DNA of 64,000 nucleotides from CAZUDO01 sp964618895 (GTDB lineage: Bacteria; Desulfobacterota; Binatia; DP-6). Location of the stretch: assembly GCA_964618895.1 (NCBI GenBank), contig CAZUDO010000127.1, positions 62,001 to 126,000 on the forward strand. Direction: 5' to 3'. Position 1 is the first letter of the stretch. Every line of letters begins with the position of its first letter. The translations under genes were made by a program, and so were the position numbers. The notes beneath the pieces are model-generated. The model saw only the letters and a program-made list of their open reading frames with translations, ran no database searches and was not told where the DNA came from. Shown in pieces: positions 17,431 through 25,781 of the stretch.

Positions 17431-19518
17431 CTACGGGCGGCGGCGGATGACCCCGATCGTTTCCAGCGCGCGCGCATATTCCACCACGACGTCGAGCGGG
17501 ACCGGACCGTAGATGGCCGAGACCGCATCGCGGATCTCCTGCATCGTGCGCCGGCCGTCCACGAGGTTCAGGATCTCGTAGGCGTACTCGCCGCCTGAGC
17601 CGCGCAGCCCTTGGTGACGGCGCACTCGGAGCGAATCCGTGGCGGTCCGACCCAGGTGATCCTCGAGGTAGTCGTAGCCGAAGACCCCCATCGGGCCCCG
17701 CACAGCGTCATTGCGATGGAAGACGACCGCGCCATCTCCATTCGCAGCGGGCGGCGGCCCGGGATCGCCCACCAGGCGCTCGAGATCGGTGAGGAACGCC
17801 GTCGCTTCGGATCGGGCCGCCTGTGGTAGATCCAGGAAACGCGCGAAAGACCCCGCGACCGCCCGCTCGTAGGCGACGTGAAAGCGCCGGAGATGGCCGG
17901 CTTCCTCCGGCGACCCCTGCTCCGCGCGCCGCAGCATGGTCGCGGTGCGGACCAGGGCGCGCGAACGGTGGTTGCGCACCAGGGCGGTGGCGTCCGTGGC
18001 GCCCACCCGCGAGAGGAAGTACCCGCACGCCGCACCAATGAACGAGGCCCGCTTGAGCTTGGTCGGGTCAATGTTTCCGGCCACATCGTGGTTGGTGTGG
18101 ATGTAGCGGTCGGGCCAGTCGTTGAGATAGATCGTGGGGATGCGGAACGATCCTTCGCAGTAGACATCGTGATCGCTCCCGCCGGTGTACTCGGCCAGAT
18201 CGGCCAGTGCGGCCTCCTTGCCTCCCTCGGGCGAGTGGAGCGGCAGGTCCGAGCCGTGGCCCGACGCGAACGACGCGGTTTGGCGATTCACGAACTCCCC
18301 GAACGCTTCGGCCACGTCGTTCACGAACGACGGCAGGCTCGCCGGCCCGCGCGTGACGTGAAAGATCGCTTTGGTCTCGGGGTCGCCACCCACCATGTCC
18401 ATGTGGATCGTGGCCTTGATGCGCGGGGGAAGCTCCGGGCGCCCGTTGAGCAAGGCGAGCGTCCCTTCGATCTCGGGTGGCCAGACGAAGCGGAGGGTCC
18501 GCGCGGGCGGCGGGATGCGGCCCTCGCGAATCAGCTTCTGCAGCGTGCGCGCCACTTCGAGGATCGTGGCGGCTCCGCTGGCGTTGTCGTTGGCGCCGGG
18601 GCGCGGATGGTCGAGGTGGCAGGTGAAGACGATCTCCTCGCGCTTGAGGACGGGGTCGGCGCCGGAGATCGTAGCCTCGACGATTTCGTAGGAGCCTGGA
18701 TGCTTGCCCGCGCGGACAGTGGCCGAGAGTCGGATCCGCTCGCCGCCGTTCAACCGCCGCTGGAACTCACGCGCCTGCTTGAGCGAGACCATGAACGCGA
18801 ACGTGGGCTTCGCCGCGAACGTGCCGAGATGCCCCCACCGCACGAGGTTCTCGTTCTCGCCCCACCAGGCGGTGCGCTGGTTCTGGGCGTAGCTCACGAT
18901 GCCGACGGCTCCGTGGCGCTCCACCGCGAGGCGGGCCACCTCACCCGGCTGCGACGAGGCCAGCACGATTCGGCCTCGCACCTCCTTGCCCGCGTAGTCG
19001 GCGTCGGCGGTCCCGGCGCCGACATCCACCAGGTCAGCGGTGGCCTCGCCGCTCTCGCTGTCCTGCGCGAGCGAGAGCGGCATCGCCTCCCAGCTTGCGA
19101 GGCGATGCTCGCGCACCCACGTCCCGTCACGCTCGCGCATCTCCCAGAGCTCGGCGAACTCGGCGTCCCACGGGGGCCGGGACTTCTGCGTGCCGTAGAA
19201 GCGCACGCCATCGGCGGGGAAGCGCGTGATGCGCGCGTCGCTGATGCCGTAGCCGTGCAGGGTCTCGACGATGTGCGTGGCCGCGTTGCGGTAGCCCGCG
19301 GAGCCGCGCATCCGGTGCTGGCGCGAGAACGCTTCGAGGTTGCGGAGCGCCGCCTCGCCCGAGAGCTCGTCGGCGAGGGCGTGCGCGACCGAGTCGGCGA
19401 GGAAGGGGGCCTGGTCGGCGCGGGCGGGGGCGGCGGGGAGCAGAAACGCGGCGAGCAGCGCGAGCGCGAATGCCCGAGTCGCGACCGATCGGCCCGCAAT
19501 CGCCCATGCTCGCCTCAT
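17431..19518 (-). CDS. Exported M28-family zinc aminopeptidase
   Basis: I start at the ATG at 19518 because it directly precedes a signal peptide (MRRAWAIAG ... FLLPAAPARA); the frame is open 69 bases further. The 695-residue protein has a PA-like insertion (GKEVRGRIVLASSQPGEVA, HGAVGIVSYAQ) and an M28 core with ligands in CHLDHPRPGANDNASG (near 300-315), the PPEIEGT glutamates (near 348-352), the HMDMVGGD Asp (near 374) and HTNHD further on. It should be a secreted or periplasmic aminopeptidase. About 190 C-terminal residues are extra to the core. A 53-base gap separates it from the HEPN gene. Confidence 0.82.
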   Translation of the reverse strand: MRRAWAIAGRSVATRAFALALLAAFLLPAAPARADQAPFLADSVAHALADELSGEAALRNLEAFSRQHRMRGSAGYRNAATHIVETLHGYGISDARITRFPADGVRFYGTQKSRPPWDAEFAELWEMRERDGTWVREHRLASWEAMPLSLAQDSESGEATADLVDVGAGTADADYAGKEVRGRIVLASSQPGEVARLAVERHGAVGIVSYAQNQRTAWWGENENLVRWGHLGTFAAKPTFAFMVSLKQAREFQRRLNGGERIRLSATVRAGKHPGSYEIVEATISGADPVLKREEIVFTCHLDHPRPGANDNASGAATILEVARTLQKLIREGRIPPPARTLRFVWPPEIEGTLALLNGRPELPPRIKATIHMDMVGGDPETKAIFHVTRGPASLPSFVNDVAEAFGEFVNRQTASFASGHGSDLPLHSPEGGKEAALADLAEYTGGSDHDVYCEGSFRIPTIYLNDWPDRYIHTNHDVAGNIDPTKLKRASFIGAACGYFLSRVGATDATALVRNHRSRALVRTATMLRRAEQGSPEEAGHLRRFHVAYERAVAGSFARFLDLPQAARSEATAFLTDLERLVGDPGPPPAANGDGAVVFHRNDAVRGPMGVFGYDYLEDHLGRTATDSLRVRRHQGLRGSGGEYAYEILNLVDGRRTMQEIRDAVSAIYGPVPLDVVVEYARALETIGVIRRRP

Positions 19519-19571
19519 CCCTTCACCGTGCTCCCCCGCCAGAGCACCTGCGCGGTGCCGTTCCAAGGACG

Positions 19572-19988
19572 CTACTGGGCCAGACATTCGGCCGGGAGCC
19601 GCAATCGGGCCGCGTCTCGAACTCGGTGGGCCAGCGCTACGGCCGACTCGGCCTCCAAGCGGTCGAATGGATCCCGCTCGCCCGGGTATCGGGTGGTGAT
19701 GGCGTAGACGTTCAGTTCGGCCACCTCCGTCCCGGCCAGACCGAGGTCGCCGACGGGTGGGACCAATCGCAAGAGTTCGGTCAGGTCGTGCGTCTTGGGG
19801 AAGGGAACCGAGTGCAGGGTGAGTACGGCCTTGATGTGCTTTTCGGCCGTCTGCTGCGCGTGGAAGCAGACGGTGGCGAAGGGGCAGCCGTCCTGGAGCT
19901 TTAGAGTGTGCACCGCATTGGTCAGGTCCTCCTCAGCTTTAGCGACCCACTGGCGCGCCGCCTCGATCGCCTCAGGCCGCGCGCTCAT
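19572..19988 (-). CDS. HEPN-domain protein (toxin side of HEPN/MNT pair)
   Basis: This 138-residue helical protein matches the HEPN family: ARQWVAKAEEDLTNAVHTL, CFHAQQTAEKHIKAVL and PKTHDLTELLRLV. HEPN proteins paired with minimal nucleotidyltransferases act as toxins, often ribonucleases, inactivated by the partner. The canonical R-x4-6-H nuclease motif is not obvious, so catalysis is uncertain. Its start lies inside the end of the nucleotidyltransferase gene (17-base overlap), the usual order for these modules. Confidence 0.8.
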   Translation of the reverse strand: MSARPEAIEAARQWVAKAEEDLTNAVHTLKLQDGCPFATVCFHAQQTAEKHIKAVLTLHSVPFPKTHDLTELLRLVPPVGDLGLAGTEVAELNVYAITTRYPGERDPFDRLEAESAVALAHRVRDAARLRLPAECLAQ

Positions 19989-20337
19989 AGAGGACCTTTC
20001 CCTCCCTCAAGGCGGGGTAGACGATCGTCCCGGGCACATCGCGGAACCGTTCCATCTCTTGAGGCGTGATGACGACAATATCCTTGGGGAGACCCATGCC
20101 CGCGAGCGCCGCGTGGATTGCAGTGACCATTTTGCGCTTCGGCCCCGGTTCGCGCATCACGACGAGCAAGTCTACGTCGCTGTCCGGCCCCACCCGGCCG
20201 CAGGCGTAGGAGCCGAAGAGGATGACCCGATCCGGCGCGAAGCGCTCCACGATGCGCTGCACCATCGCAGTTATCGTTTCGCGCGCCGCGCGCGGGATTC
20301 CGTCCGGGAGATGGCGAATGATCTCGTCAGGGCTCAT
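19972..20337 (-). CDS. Minimal nucleotidyltransferase (MNT, antitoxin side)
   Basis: The 121-residue protein has the nucleotidyltransferase signature ILFGSYACGRVGPDSDVDLLVV, in two parts GSYACG and SDVDLL, with the D-x-D metal ligands. Start chosen at ATG 20337 (MSPDEII); a longer frame only shadows sdhB. MNT partners of HEPN toxins either bind or AMPylate them. The pair sits as an island between the M28 peptidase and sdhB, co-oriented with both; 59 bases separate it from the sdhB stop, so it could ride on the sdh transcript. Confidence 0.82.
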   Translation of the reverse strand: MSPDEIIRHLPDGIPRAARETITAMVQRIVERFAPDRVILFGSYACGRVGPDSDVDLLVVMREPGPKRKMVTAIHAALAGMGLPKDIVVITPQEMERFRDVPGTIVYPALREGKVLYERAA

Positions 20338-20396
20338 AAGGGGGCCAGCGTAGGACAGGGCGCGCGTGCCATCAACCCACCCTCGAAGTCTCCCGA

Positions 20397-21143
20397 CTAT
20401 CCCGGTCTGCCCGTGACCGCCCGCCACACCATCAGCCCCGGGTCGTAGAACCGGTCCACCACGCGCTCCTTGAGCGGGATGATGGCGTTGTCCGTGATGC
20501 TGATGCTCTCCGGACACACCTCGGTGCAGCACTTGGTGATGTTGCACAGCCCTATCCCGGCTTCGTCCTTGAGGAATCCCGCCCGGTCGACGCCGTCCAT
20601 CGGGTGCATCTCGAGCCCAGCGACCCGCACCAGGAAGCGCGGGCCCGCAAACTGGTGCTTGAGCTCGTGCGTTCGCAGCACGTGGCATACGTCCTGGCAC
20701 AGGAAGCACTCGATGCACTTGCGGAACTCCTGCACCCGGTCCACGTCGGACTGCTGCCAGCGCCAGTCGGCGTCCTTCCTCGGCTGGAACGGCGGAATGC
20801 GCTTGTTGACCTCGTAGTTCCACGAGACGTCGGTCACCAGGTCCTTGATGATCGGGAACGTCTTCATCGGCCGCACCACGATCGGCACGCCGGCGGGGAA
20901 GTGCTCCATGCGGCTCTTGCACATGAGCGCCGGCTTGCCGTTCACCTCGGCGCTGCACGAGCCGCACTTGGCCGCCTTGCAGTTCCAGCGCACCGCGAGG
21001 TCGGGCGCGCCGTTGGCCTGGATCCAGTGGATGGCGTCCAGCACCACCATGCCGGTTTCGACCGGGACCCTGTATTCCACCTCCTCGCCGCCCGCGGCGT
21101 CGCCGCGGTAGACGCGCAGCGTGGCTTCGCGCGCGTGGCTCAC
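20397..21143 (-). CDS. sdhB: Succinate dehydrogenase iron-sulfur subunit
   Basis: The GTG start overlaps the sdhA stop (GTGA), giving 248 residues. The [2Fe-2S] site is CKAAKCGSC followed by ALMC; the [4Fe-4S] site is CIECFLCQDVC (C-x2-C-x2-C-x3-C); the [3Fe-4S] site is in CNITKCCTEVCPE. The protein transfers electrons from the SdhA flavin to quinone through the membrane anchor. The spelling around NYEVNKRIPPFQP and the anchor type resemble mycobacterial Sdh1 more than the E. coli enzyme. Confidence 0.93.
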   Translation of the reverse strand: MSHAREATLRVYRGDAAGGEEVEYRVPVETGMVVLDAIHWIQANGAPDLAVRWNCKAAKCGSCSAEVNGKPALMCKSRMEHFPAGVPIVVRPMKTFPIIKDLVTDVSWNYEVNKRIPPFQPRKDADWRWQQSDVDRVQEFRKCIECFLCQDVCHVLRTHELKHQFAGPRFLVRVAGLEMHPMDGVDRAGFLKDEAGIGLCNITKCCTEVCPESISITDNAIIPLKERVVDRFYDPGLMVWRAVTGRPG

Positions 21144-22969
21144 GAGGTCTTCCCGGCCGGCTGAGGCGCCGCCTCGAACAGCGCCTTCAGCTCCGCCGGC
21201 ATCTCCGGCAGCGGCGTGGGTGCCACCTTCATGCCATCCGCCGCGCGCGAGACACACATGTTCACCTTGCCGAGCGCGGCGTCCATGCCGGGGAAGTCGA
21301 GCCGCGAGTGCGCGCCACGGCTTTCTTTGCGCAGCGACGCGCTGCGCGCGATCGCCTCCGAGACCAGCAGCATGTTGCGCAGGTCGCGCGCGAGGTGCCA
21401 GCCCGGATTGAAGATGCGCGAGCCCGCCACGCGCACGCGGGCCGCGCGCTCCTTCAAGCCTTCCAGCTCGCGCAGCGCCAGGTCGAGATCCTCCTGGATC
21501 CGGAAGATGCCGACGTTCTTGCCCATGCAATCTTGAAGGGCCTGGTGCACCTCATACGGCGTCTCGCCCGAGCTTCGCTCGAGCGGCGCGAGCAGGTCGC
21601 GTATCTCCGCCTCGATCTCGGCGTCGGCGACCTTCGGCGTCCCGAGGACATCCACGGCGTATCGCGCCGCTCCGGCTCCGGCCCGCCTTCCGAAAACGAC
21701 CAGGTCCGAGAGCGAGTTGCCGCCCAGGCGATTGGCGCCGTGCATGCCGGCGGACGCTTCGCCGGCCGCGAACAACCCGGGCACCGTTGCCGCCCCTGTG
21801 TCGGGTTCGACGCGGATGCCCCCCATCACGTAGTGGGTGGTCGGTCCGACTTCCATCGGCTGCTTGGTGATGTCCACGTCGGCCAGGTCGGTGAACTGGT
21901 GGTACATGGAGGGGAGCTTCTTCTTCACCCGCTCAGCCGGCAGATAGCTGATGTCGAGGAAGGCGCCGCCGTGCGGCGTGCCGCGGCCCTCGCGCACCTC
22001 GGTGTAGATGGCGCGCGCCACGTTGTCACGGGTCGAAAGCTCGGGCGGGCGTCGGGCGTCGGTTTGCTTCCCTTCGACCGCGGCCTCCACCCAGCGGCGG
22101 GCTTCGTCCTCGTCGGCCGCGTACTCGTGCCGGCGCGCTTCGGGGAGATACTTCCACATGAACCGCTCGCCCTGGCTGTTACGTAAGATTCCACCCTCGC
22201 CACGCACGCCCTCGGTGACGAGAATCCCCATGACGCCCGGCGGCCACACCATGCCGGTGGGATGGAACTGCACGAACTCCATGTCAATCAGCTCGGCGCC
22301 CGCCCCATAGGCGAGCGCCTGCCCGTCCCCGGTGTACTCCCACGAATTCGAGGTGATCTTGTAGGCCTTGCCGATCCCGCCGGTGGCGATGACCACCGCC
22401 TTGCAGCGGAACAGAACGAAGCGCCCGTTGTCGCGCCGGTAGGCGAGGGCGCCGGCGATGCGGCCGCCGTCGGCGAACAGCCTCGTCACCGTGTATTCCA
22501 TGTAGACGTCGAGGCCCTGGTGGACGCCGCGATCCTGAAGCGTGCGGATCATCTCGAGCCCGGTGCGGTCGCCGACGTGGGCAAGGCGCTTCCAGGTGTG
22601 GCCGCCGAAGGCGCGCTGCAGGATGCGGCCGTCCGGCGTGCGGTCGAACAGCGCGCCCCACTGCTCCAGCTCGCGGACGCGCTCGGGGGCCTCCTGCGCG
22701 TGGAGTTGCGCCATGCGCCAGTGGTTCAGGAACGAGCCGCCCTTCATCGTGTCCTTGAAGTGCGTCTCCCAGCCGTCCTGGGGGTCCACGTGGGCGAGCG
22801 CGGCGGCGATGCCGCCCTCGGCCATCACGGTGTGGGCCTTGCCGAGCAGCGACTTGCACACCAGCCCGACCGAGCATCCCAGCGCCGAGGCTTCGATCGC
22901 GGCGCGCAGCCCGGCGCCGCCCGCGCCGATGACGATCACGTCGCGTTCGTAGGTCTCGAGCTGTTCCAT
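21140..22969 (-). CDS. sdhA: Succinate dehydrogenase flavoprotein subunit
   Basis: The 609-residue flavoprotein has the dinucleotide fold VIVIGAGGAGLRAAIEA at residues 11-27, a histidine at the covalent-FAD position (KAHTVMAEGGIAAAL), the substrate region QFHPTGM, the catalytic arginine block EGVRGEGGILRN, HYVMGGI and the closing ANRLGGNSLSDLVVFG. It oxidises succinate to fumarate in the TCA cycle. It lies 37 bases after the anchor gene and is coupled to sdhB. Confidence 0.94.
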   Translation of the reverse strand: MEQLETYERDVIVIGAGGAGLRAAIEASALGCSVGLVCKSLLGKAHTVMAEGGIAAALAHVDPQDGWETHFKDTMKGGSFLNHWRMAQLHAQEAPERVRELEQWGALFDRTPDGRILQRAFGGHTWKRLAHVGDRTGLEMIRTLQDRGVHQGLDVYMEYTVTRLFADGGRIAGALAYRRDNGRFVLFRCKAVVIATGGIGKAYKITSNSWEYTGDGQALAYGAGAELIDMEFVQFHPTGMVWPPGVMGILVTEGVRGEGGILRNSQGERFMWKYLPEARRHEYAADEDEARRWVEAAVEGKQTDARRPPELSTRDNVARAIYTEVREGRGTPHGGAFLDISYLPAERVKKKLPSMYHQFTDLADVDITKQPMEVGPTTHYVMGGIRVEPDTGAATVPGLFAAGEASAGMHGANRLGGNSLSDLVVFGRRAGAGAARYAVDVLGTPKVADAEIEAEIRDLLAPLERSSGETPYEVHQALQDCMGKNVGIFRIQEDLDLALRELEGLKERAARVRVAGSRIFNPGWHLARDLRNMLLVSEAIARSASLRKESRGAHSRLDFPGMDAALGKVNMCVSRAADGMKVAPTPLPEMPAELKALFEAAPQPAGKTS

Positions 22970-23006
22970 CCGCTCCTCGGGCCGGTCAGGGGTTCGGAGA
23001 GATGCA

Positions 23007-23921
23007 TCACCATCCGCTCGATGACATTACATTGAACAGGTCGCGGAACGTGACAAACATCGGGTCAGAGATCACACCCATCGAGCACATGCGCACATAG
23101 AAGTCGGCGAAGCAGACGGCGAACAGGCTGGTCCACGCCCAGCCCATGTGGTGCTCGTTGAGCGCGCTCACGATGCCCCACGCCTTCTGGCGCGGGCCGC
23201 CCGCCACCGCGCACGAAAAGCAGTCGAGCTTGCCTCCGACCAGGTGGCGCAGCGAGTGGCAGGAGAACGTGTAAAGGGTGAGCGTGGCGGTCGAGGCGAG
23301 GATGGCGAGCGAGCCGCCGCCGATGCCGAAGAAACGCGAGCCGTCCGGATCCCTGAACCTGAACGCCTGGAACACGTCCCACCACAGAATGGCGAGGATC
23401 ACCACCGCCGCGTAGAGGAAGTAGCGATGCAGGTTCTGGAGGATGAACGGGAACTTGAGCTCGCCGCTGTAGCGCTTGACCCGCGCTTCGCCCACCGCGC
23501 AGGCCATCGGATCGGCGAAGAACGAGCGGTAGTAGGCTTTGCGATAGTAGTAACAGGTGGTGCGGAAGCCGAGCGGGAAGACTAGGATGAGGAGCGCGGG
23601 CGAGAGCCAGGCCGGCAGCCACGAGGGATGCAGGTAGGGCGAGTAGAACGGCGACAGGTAGTGCCGCCCGTTCTCGACGTAGTGGTAGTGCGCGGCCCCG
23701 AGGATGGCGGCGTAGTTGGCGTAGCCGATCAACAGCACCAGGCCCAGCGCCTGCGCGAGCGGGAGGAACCACCAGCGGTCGGTGCGCTCGGTGGCGCCGA
23801 ACGTCTCGGCGTGCCCCGCCCCGCGCCAGGCGCCGGACGGGGTGCCGGTGGCGGGGAGCCCCTGGGCGACGGCGGTGGCGCCGGCGCCCGTGCTGAGCTT
23901 GCGTTGTGTTTCAGGGGGCAT
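23007..23921 (-). CDS. sdhC: Succinate dehydrogenase membrane anchor, Sdh1-like
   Basis: A 304-residue protein with about five membrane helices follows a polar N-terminus of about 45 residues. Motifs FRTTCYYYRKAYYRSFF, KFPFILQNLHRYFLYAA and CHSLRHLVGG recall the single large anchor of the mycobacterial Sdh1-type enzyme rather than separate SdhC and SdhD chains. Histidines in NLHRY and CHSLRH are candidate haem or quinone ligands. No separate sdhD is present. A promoter-like sequence lies 54-81 bases upstream. Confidence 0.8.
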   Translation of the reverse strand: MPPETQRKLSTGAGATAVAQGLPATGTPSGAWRGAGHAETFGATERTDRWWFLPLAQALGLVLLIGYANYAAILGAAHYHYVENGRHYLSPFYSPYLHPSWLPAWLSPALLILVFPLGFRTTCYYYRKAYYRSFFADPMACAVGEARVKRYSGELKFPFILQNLHRYFLYAAVVILAILWWDVFQAFRFRDPDGSRFFGIGGGSLAILASTATLTLYTFSCHSLRHLVGGKLDCFSCAVAGGPRQKAWGIVSALNEHHMGWAWTSLFAVCFADFYVRMCSMGVISDPMFVTFRDLFNVMSSSGW

Positions 23922-23974
23922 GCGCGAGCTTCCTCGTTGGGATACCGCGCGGATGCGGCATGAGAAGCGCTAGC

Positions 23975-24002
23975 AGGCTAGCAAAACACCGGCGGCAGTC
24001 AA
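23975..24002 (-). promoter_or_regulatory. Putative sdhCAB promoter
   Basis: On the minus strand TTGACT (24002-23997) and TAGCCT (23980-23975) are 16 bases apart and end 54 bases before the sdhC ATG. The -10 overlaps a small palindrome GCTAG-N4-CTAGC, which could be an operator. The match is moderate. Confidence 0.38.
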
Positions 24003-24045
24003 ACGAACCGAGCCACGGACGGCACATCGGGCGCCCCGCCCGCCG

Positions 24046-24780
24046 TCACACGATGAAGAGTTTCGCCGCCGCGACCAGCAGCACCGCCGCGAGCAGGCGC
24101 CGGATCACGGGATTCGGGAGCCTCCGACTGCCGAGCGTCGAGCCGATCAGGCTGCCGACGAGCGCCACGCCCGCGAGGACGCCGATCTCCCGCGGGAGGG
24201 ACCGCACGCTCGAGAGATGGCCCAGCAGGCCGGCGACCGAGTTCACCAGGATGAACGCAACAGAGACCGCGGCCGTCCGGCGCGCGTCGGCCCAGCCCCT
24301 GATGAGCATGAGCGGGCTCAGGAAGATCCCGCCCCCGACACCGGCCAGCCCCGACAGGAAGCCGATGCCTGCGCCCGCGGGCACCGCCACCCGCCGGCGG
24401 ACCACTCGCGGCGGTCCGGCGGCCGCCGCAGTTCGGAACAATCGGTACGCCGCGTAGAGGAGCACGAGCGCGAGCACGCGCTTGTAGAGGGCGATCGGCA
24501 ACGCGAGCGATCCGCCCAGGAACGCGAACGGCACCGAGCCGAGCGCGAAGGGCCAGAACAACGGCCACGAAAACCGACCGGCGCGGGCGAACTGGACCGT
24601 CCCCACGGTCGCGACCAGGATGTTGAGGGTGAGCGCGGTCGGTTTCATGACCGCCGGGGCGATGCCGACCAGCGCCATGGCCGCGAGATAGCCCGAGGCG
24701 CCCGCGTGGCCGACCATCGAGTAGAGCAGGGCGGCCAGGAACACCAACGCGCACAGGGCGGTCAGATCGCCGGGAGCCAT
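24046..24780 (-). CDS. TauE/SafE (TSUP) family permease
   Basis: The 244-residue protein has about eight hydrophobic helices in two repeats. The TSUP signature appears in each: GHAGASGYLAAMALVGI near the N-terminus and GIGFLSGLAGVGGGIFLSPLML near residue 135. Family members export sulfite, sulfoacetate or related anions, or take up organosulfur compounds. The start ATG shares one base with the stop of the upstream YeiH-like gene. Position after cysteine dioxygenase makes sulfite or sulfinate export a reasonable guess. Confidence 0.82.
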   Translation of the reverse strand: MAPGDLTALCALVFLAALLYSMVGHAGASGYLAAMALVGIAPAVMKPTALTLNILVATVGTVQFARAGRFSWPLFWPFALGSVPFAFLGGSLALPIALYKRVLALVLLYAAYRLFRTAAAAGPPRVVRRRVAVPAGAGIGFLSGLAGVGGGIFLSPLMLIRGWADARRTAAVSVAFILVNSVAGLLGHLSSVRSLPREIGVLAGVALVGSLIGSTLGSRRLPNPVIRRLLAAVLLVAAAKLFIV

Positions 24781-25781
24781 CACCCGCAGAGCCAGAGCGC
24801 GAGCAGGTACGAGATCGTCGCAAGGAAGAGCCACTGCGCGATCCCCGCCGCGATCGGGCGGAGGCCGGCGTCGCGCAGATCGGAGAATCCGGTCTGGAGC
24901 CCGACACCGGCCATGCCCATGCACAAGAGCCACAGGTCTGCGCGCCGGACGAGATCGAGCCAGCGCGCGGGGATGATCCCGAGCGAGTTGACGCCGGCGA
25001 AGATTACGAACAGGACGAGGAACCACGGCACCGGCGCCACCTTCGCCTTACCCGCCTCGAGATGCCGGTGGCGCAGCGACCAGCCCAGGTAGAGCACGAC
25101 AGGCGCGAGCAGGCTGATGCGCGCGAGCTTGACCACCGTGGCGACGCGCGCCGCTTCGTCGCTGACGCCGAAACCGGCGGCGACCACATGCGCCATCTCG
25201 TGCAGGCTCGCGCCGGCCCAAACGCCGTAGAGGAACTCGGGCATCGCAAGCGAACGCGCGAGCACGGGGTAGATCACGATCCCCACCGTGCCGAGCAGCG
25301 TGATGATTCCCAGCGCGATGGCCGAATCCCGGCGCTCGCCCTGGACCACCGAGTCGGCCGCCACCACCGCCGACGCGCCGCAGATGCTGCTGCCTACCCC
25401 GAGCAGGATGCCGAGCTTCTCGGGAACGCCCAGCCGCCGCGCGATCCACCAGCCGAAGAGTAGTGCGGCCACGGTCGAGACCACGACCACGACCAACGCC
25501 GGACCGCCGATCGTCCACAACTCGCCGACGTTGAGTCGGAATCCGAGGCCCGCGACCGCGCACCGTAGGATCGGCCGCTGCGCCATGCGGATGCCGGGGA
25601 GGACGGCCGGCGGCTCGGGGAGCAACGACTTCCACGCCATGCCGAGCAGGATGACGAGCAGCAGCGCGCTCAGGTGAAGCGTGTGCTTGACCCACGCCAG
25701 ATCGGCGAGCCAGAACCCCGCCGTCGCAAGTGCCCCGCACAACAGCAGGCCGGGCAGGAGGGGTGTGAGCGCGCGGATCAC
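24780..25781 (-). CDS. YeiH-like putative sulfate exporter family protein
   Basis: The GTG start at 25781 overlaps the permease stop (GTGA), giving 333 residues; a longer frame shadows the permease. About ten hydrophobic helices carry the family blocks HLSALLLVILLGM, RCAVAGLGFRLNVGEL, GVGSSICGASAVVA, GASLHEMAHVVAAG and GVGLQTGFSDLR. Members of this UPF0324/YeiH group are described as putative sulfate exporters, but substrates are rarely proven. Its place in a cysteine-oxidation operon supports a sulfur oxyanion. Confidence 0.82.
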   Translation of the reverse strand: MIRALTPLLPGLLLCGALATAGFWLADLAWVKHTLHLSALLLVILLGMAWKSLLPEPPAVLPGIRMAQRPILRCAVAGLGFRLNVGELWTIGGPALVVVVVSTVAALLFGWWIARRLGVPEKLGILLGVGSSICGASAVVAADSVVQGERRDSAIALGIITLLGTVGIVIYPVLARSLAMPEFLYGVWAGASLHEMAHVVAAGFGVSDEAARVATVVKLARISLLAPVVLYLGWSLRHRHLEAGKAKVAPVPWFLVLFVIFAGVNSLGIIPARWLDLVRRADLWLLCMGMAGVGLQTGFSDLRDAGLRPIAAGIAQWLFLATISYLLALWLCG

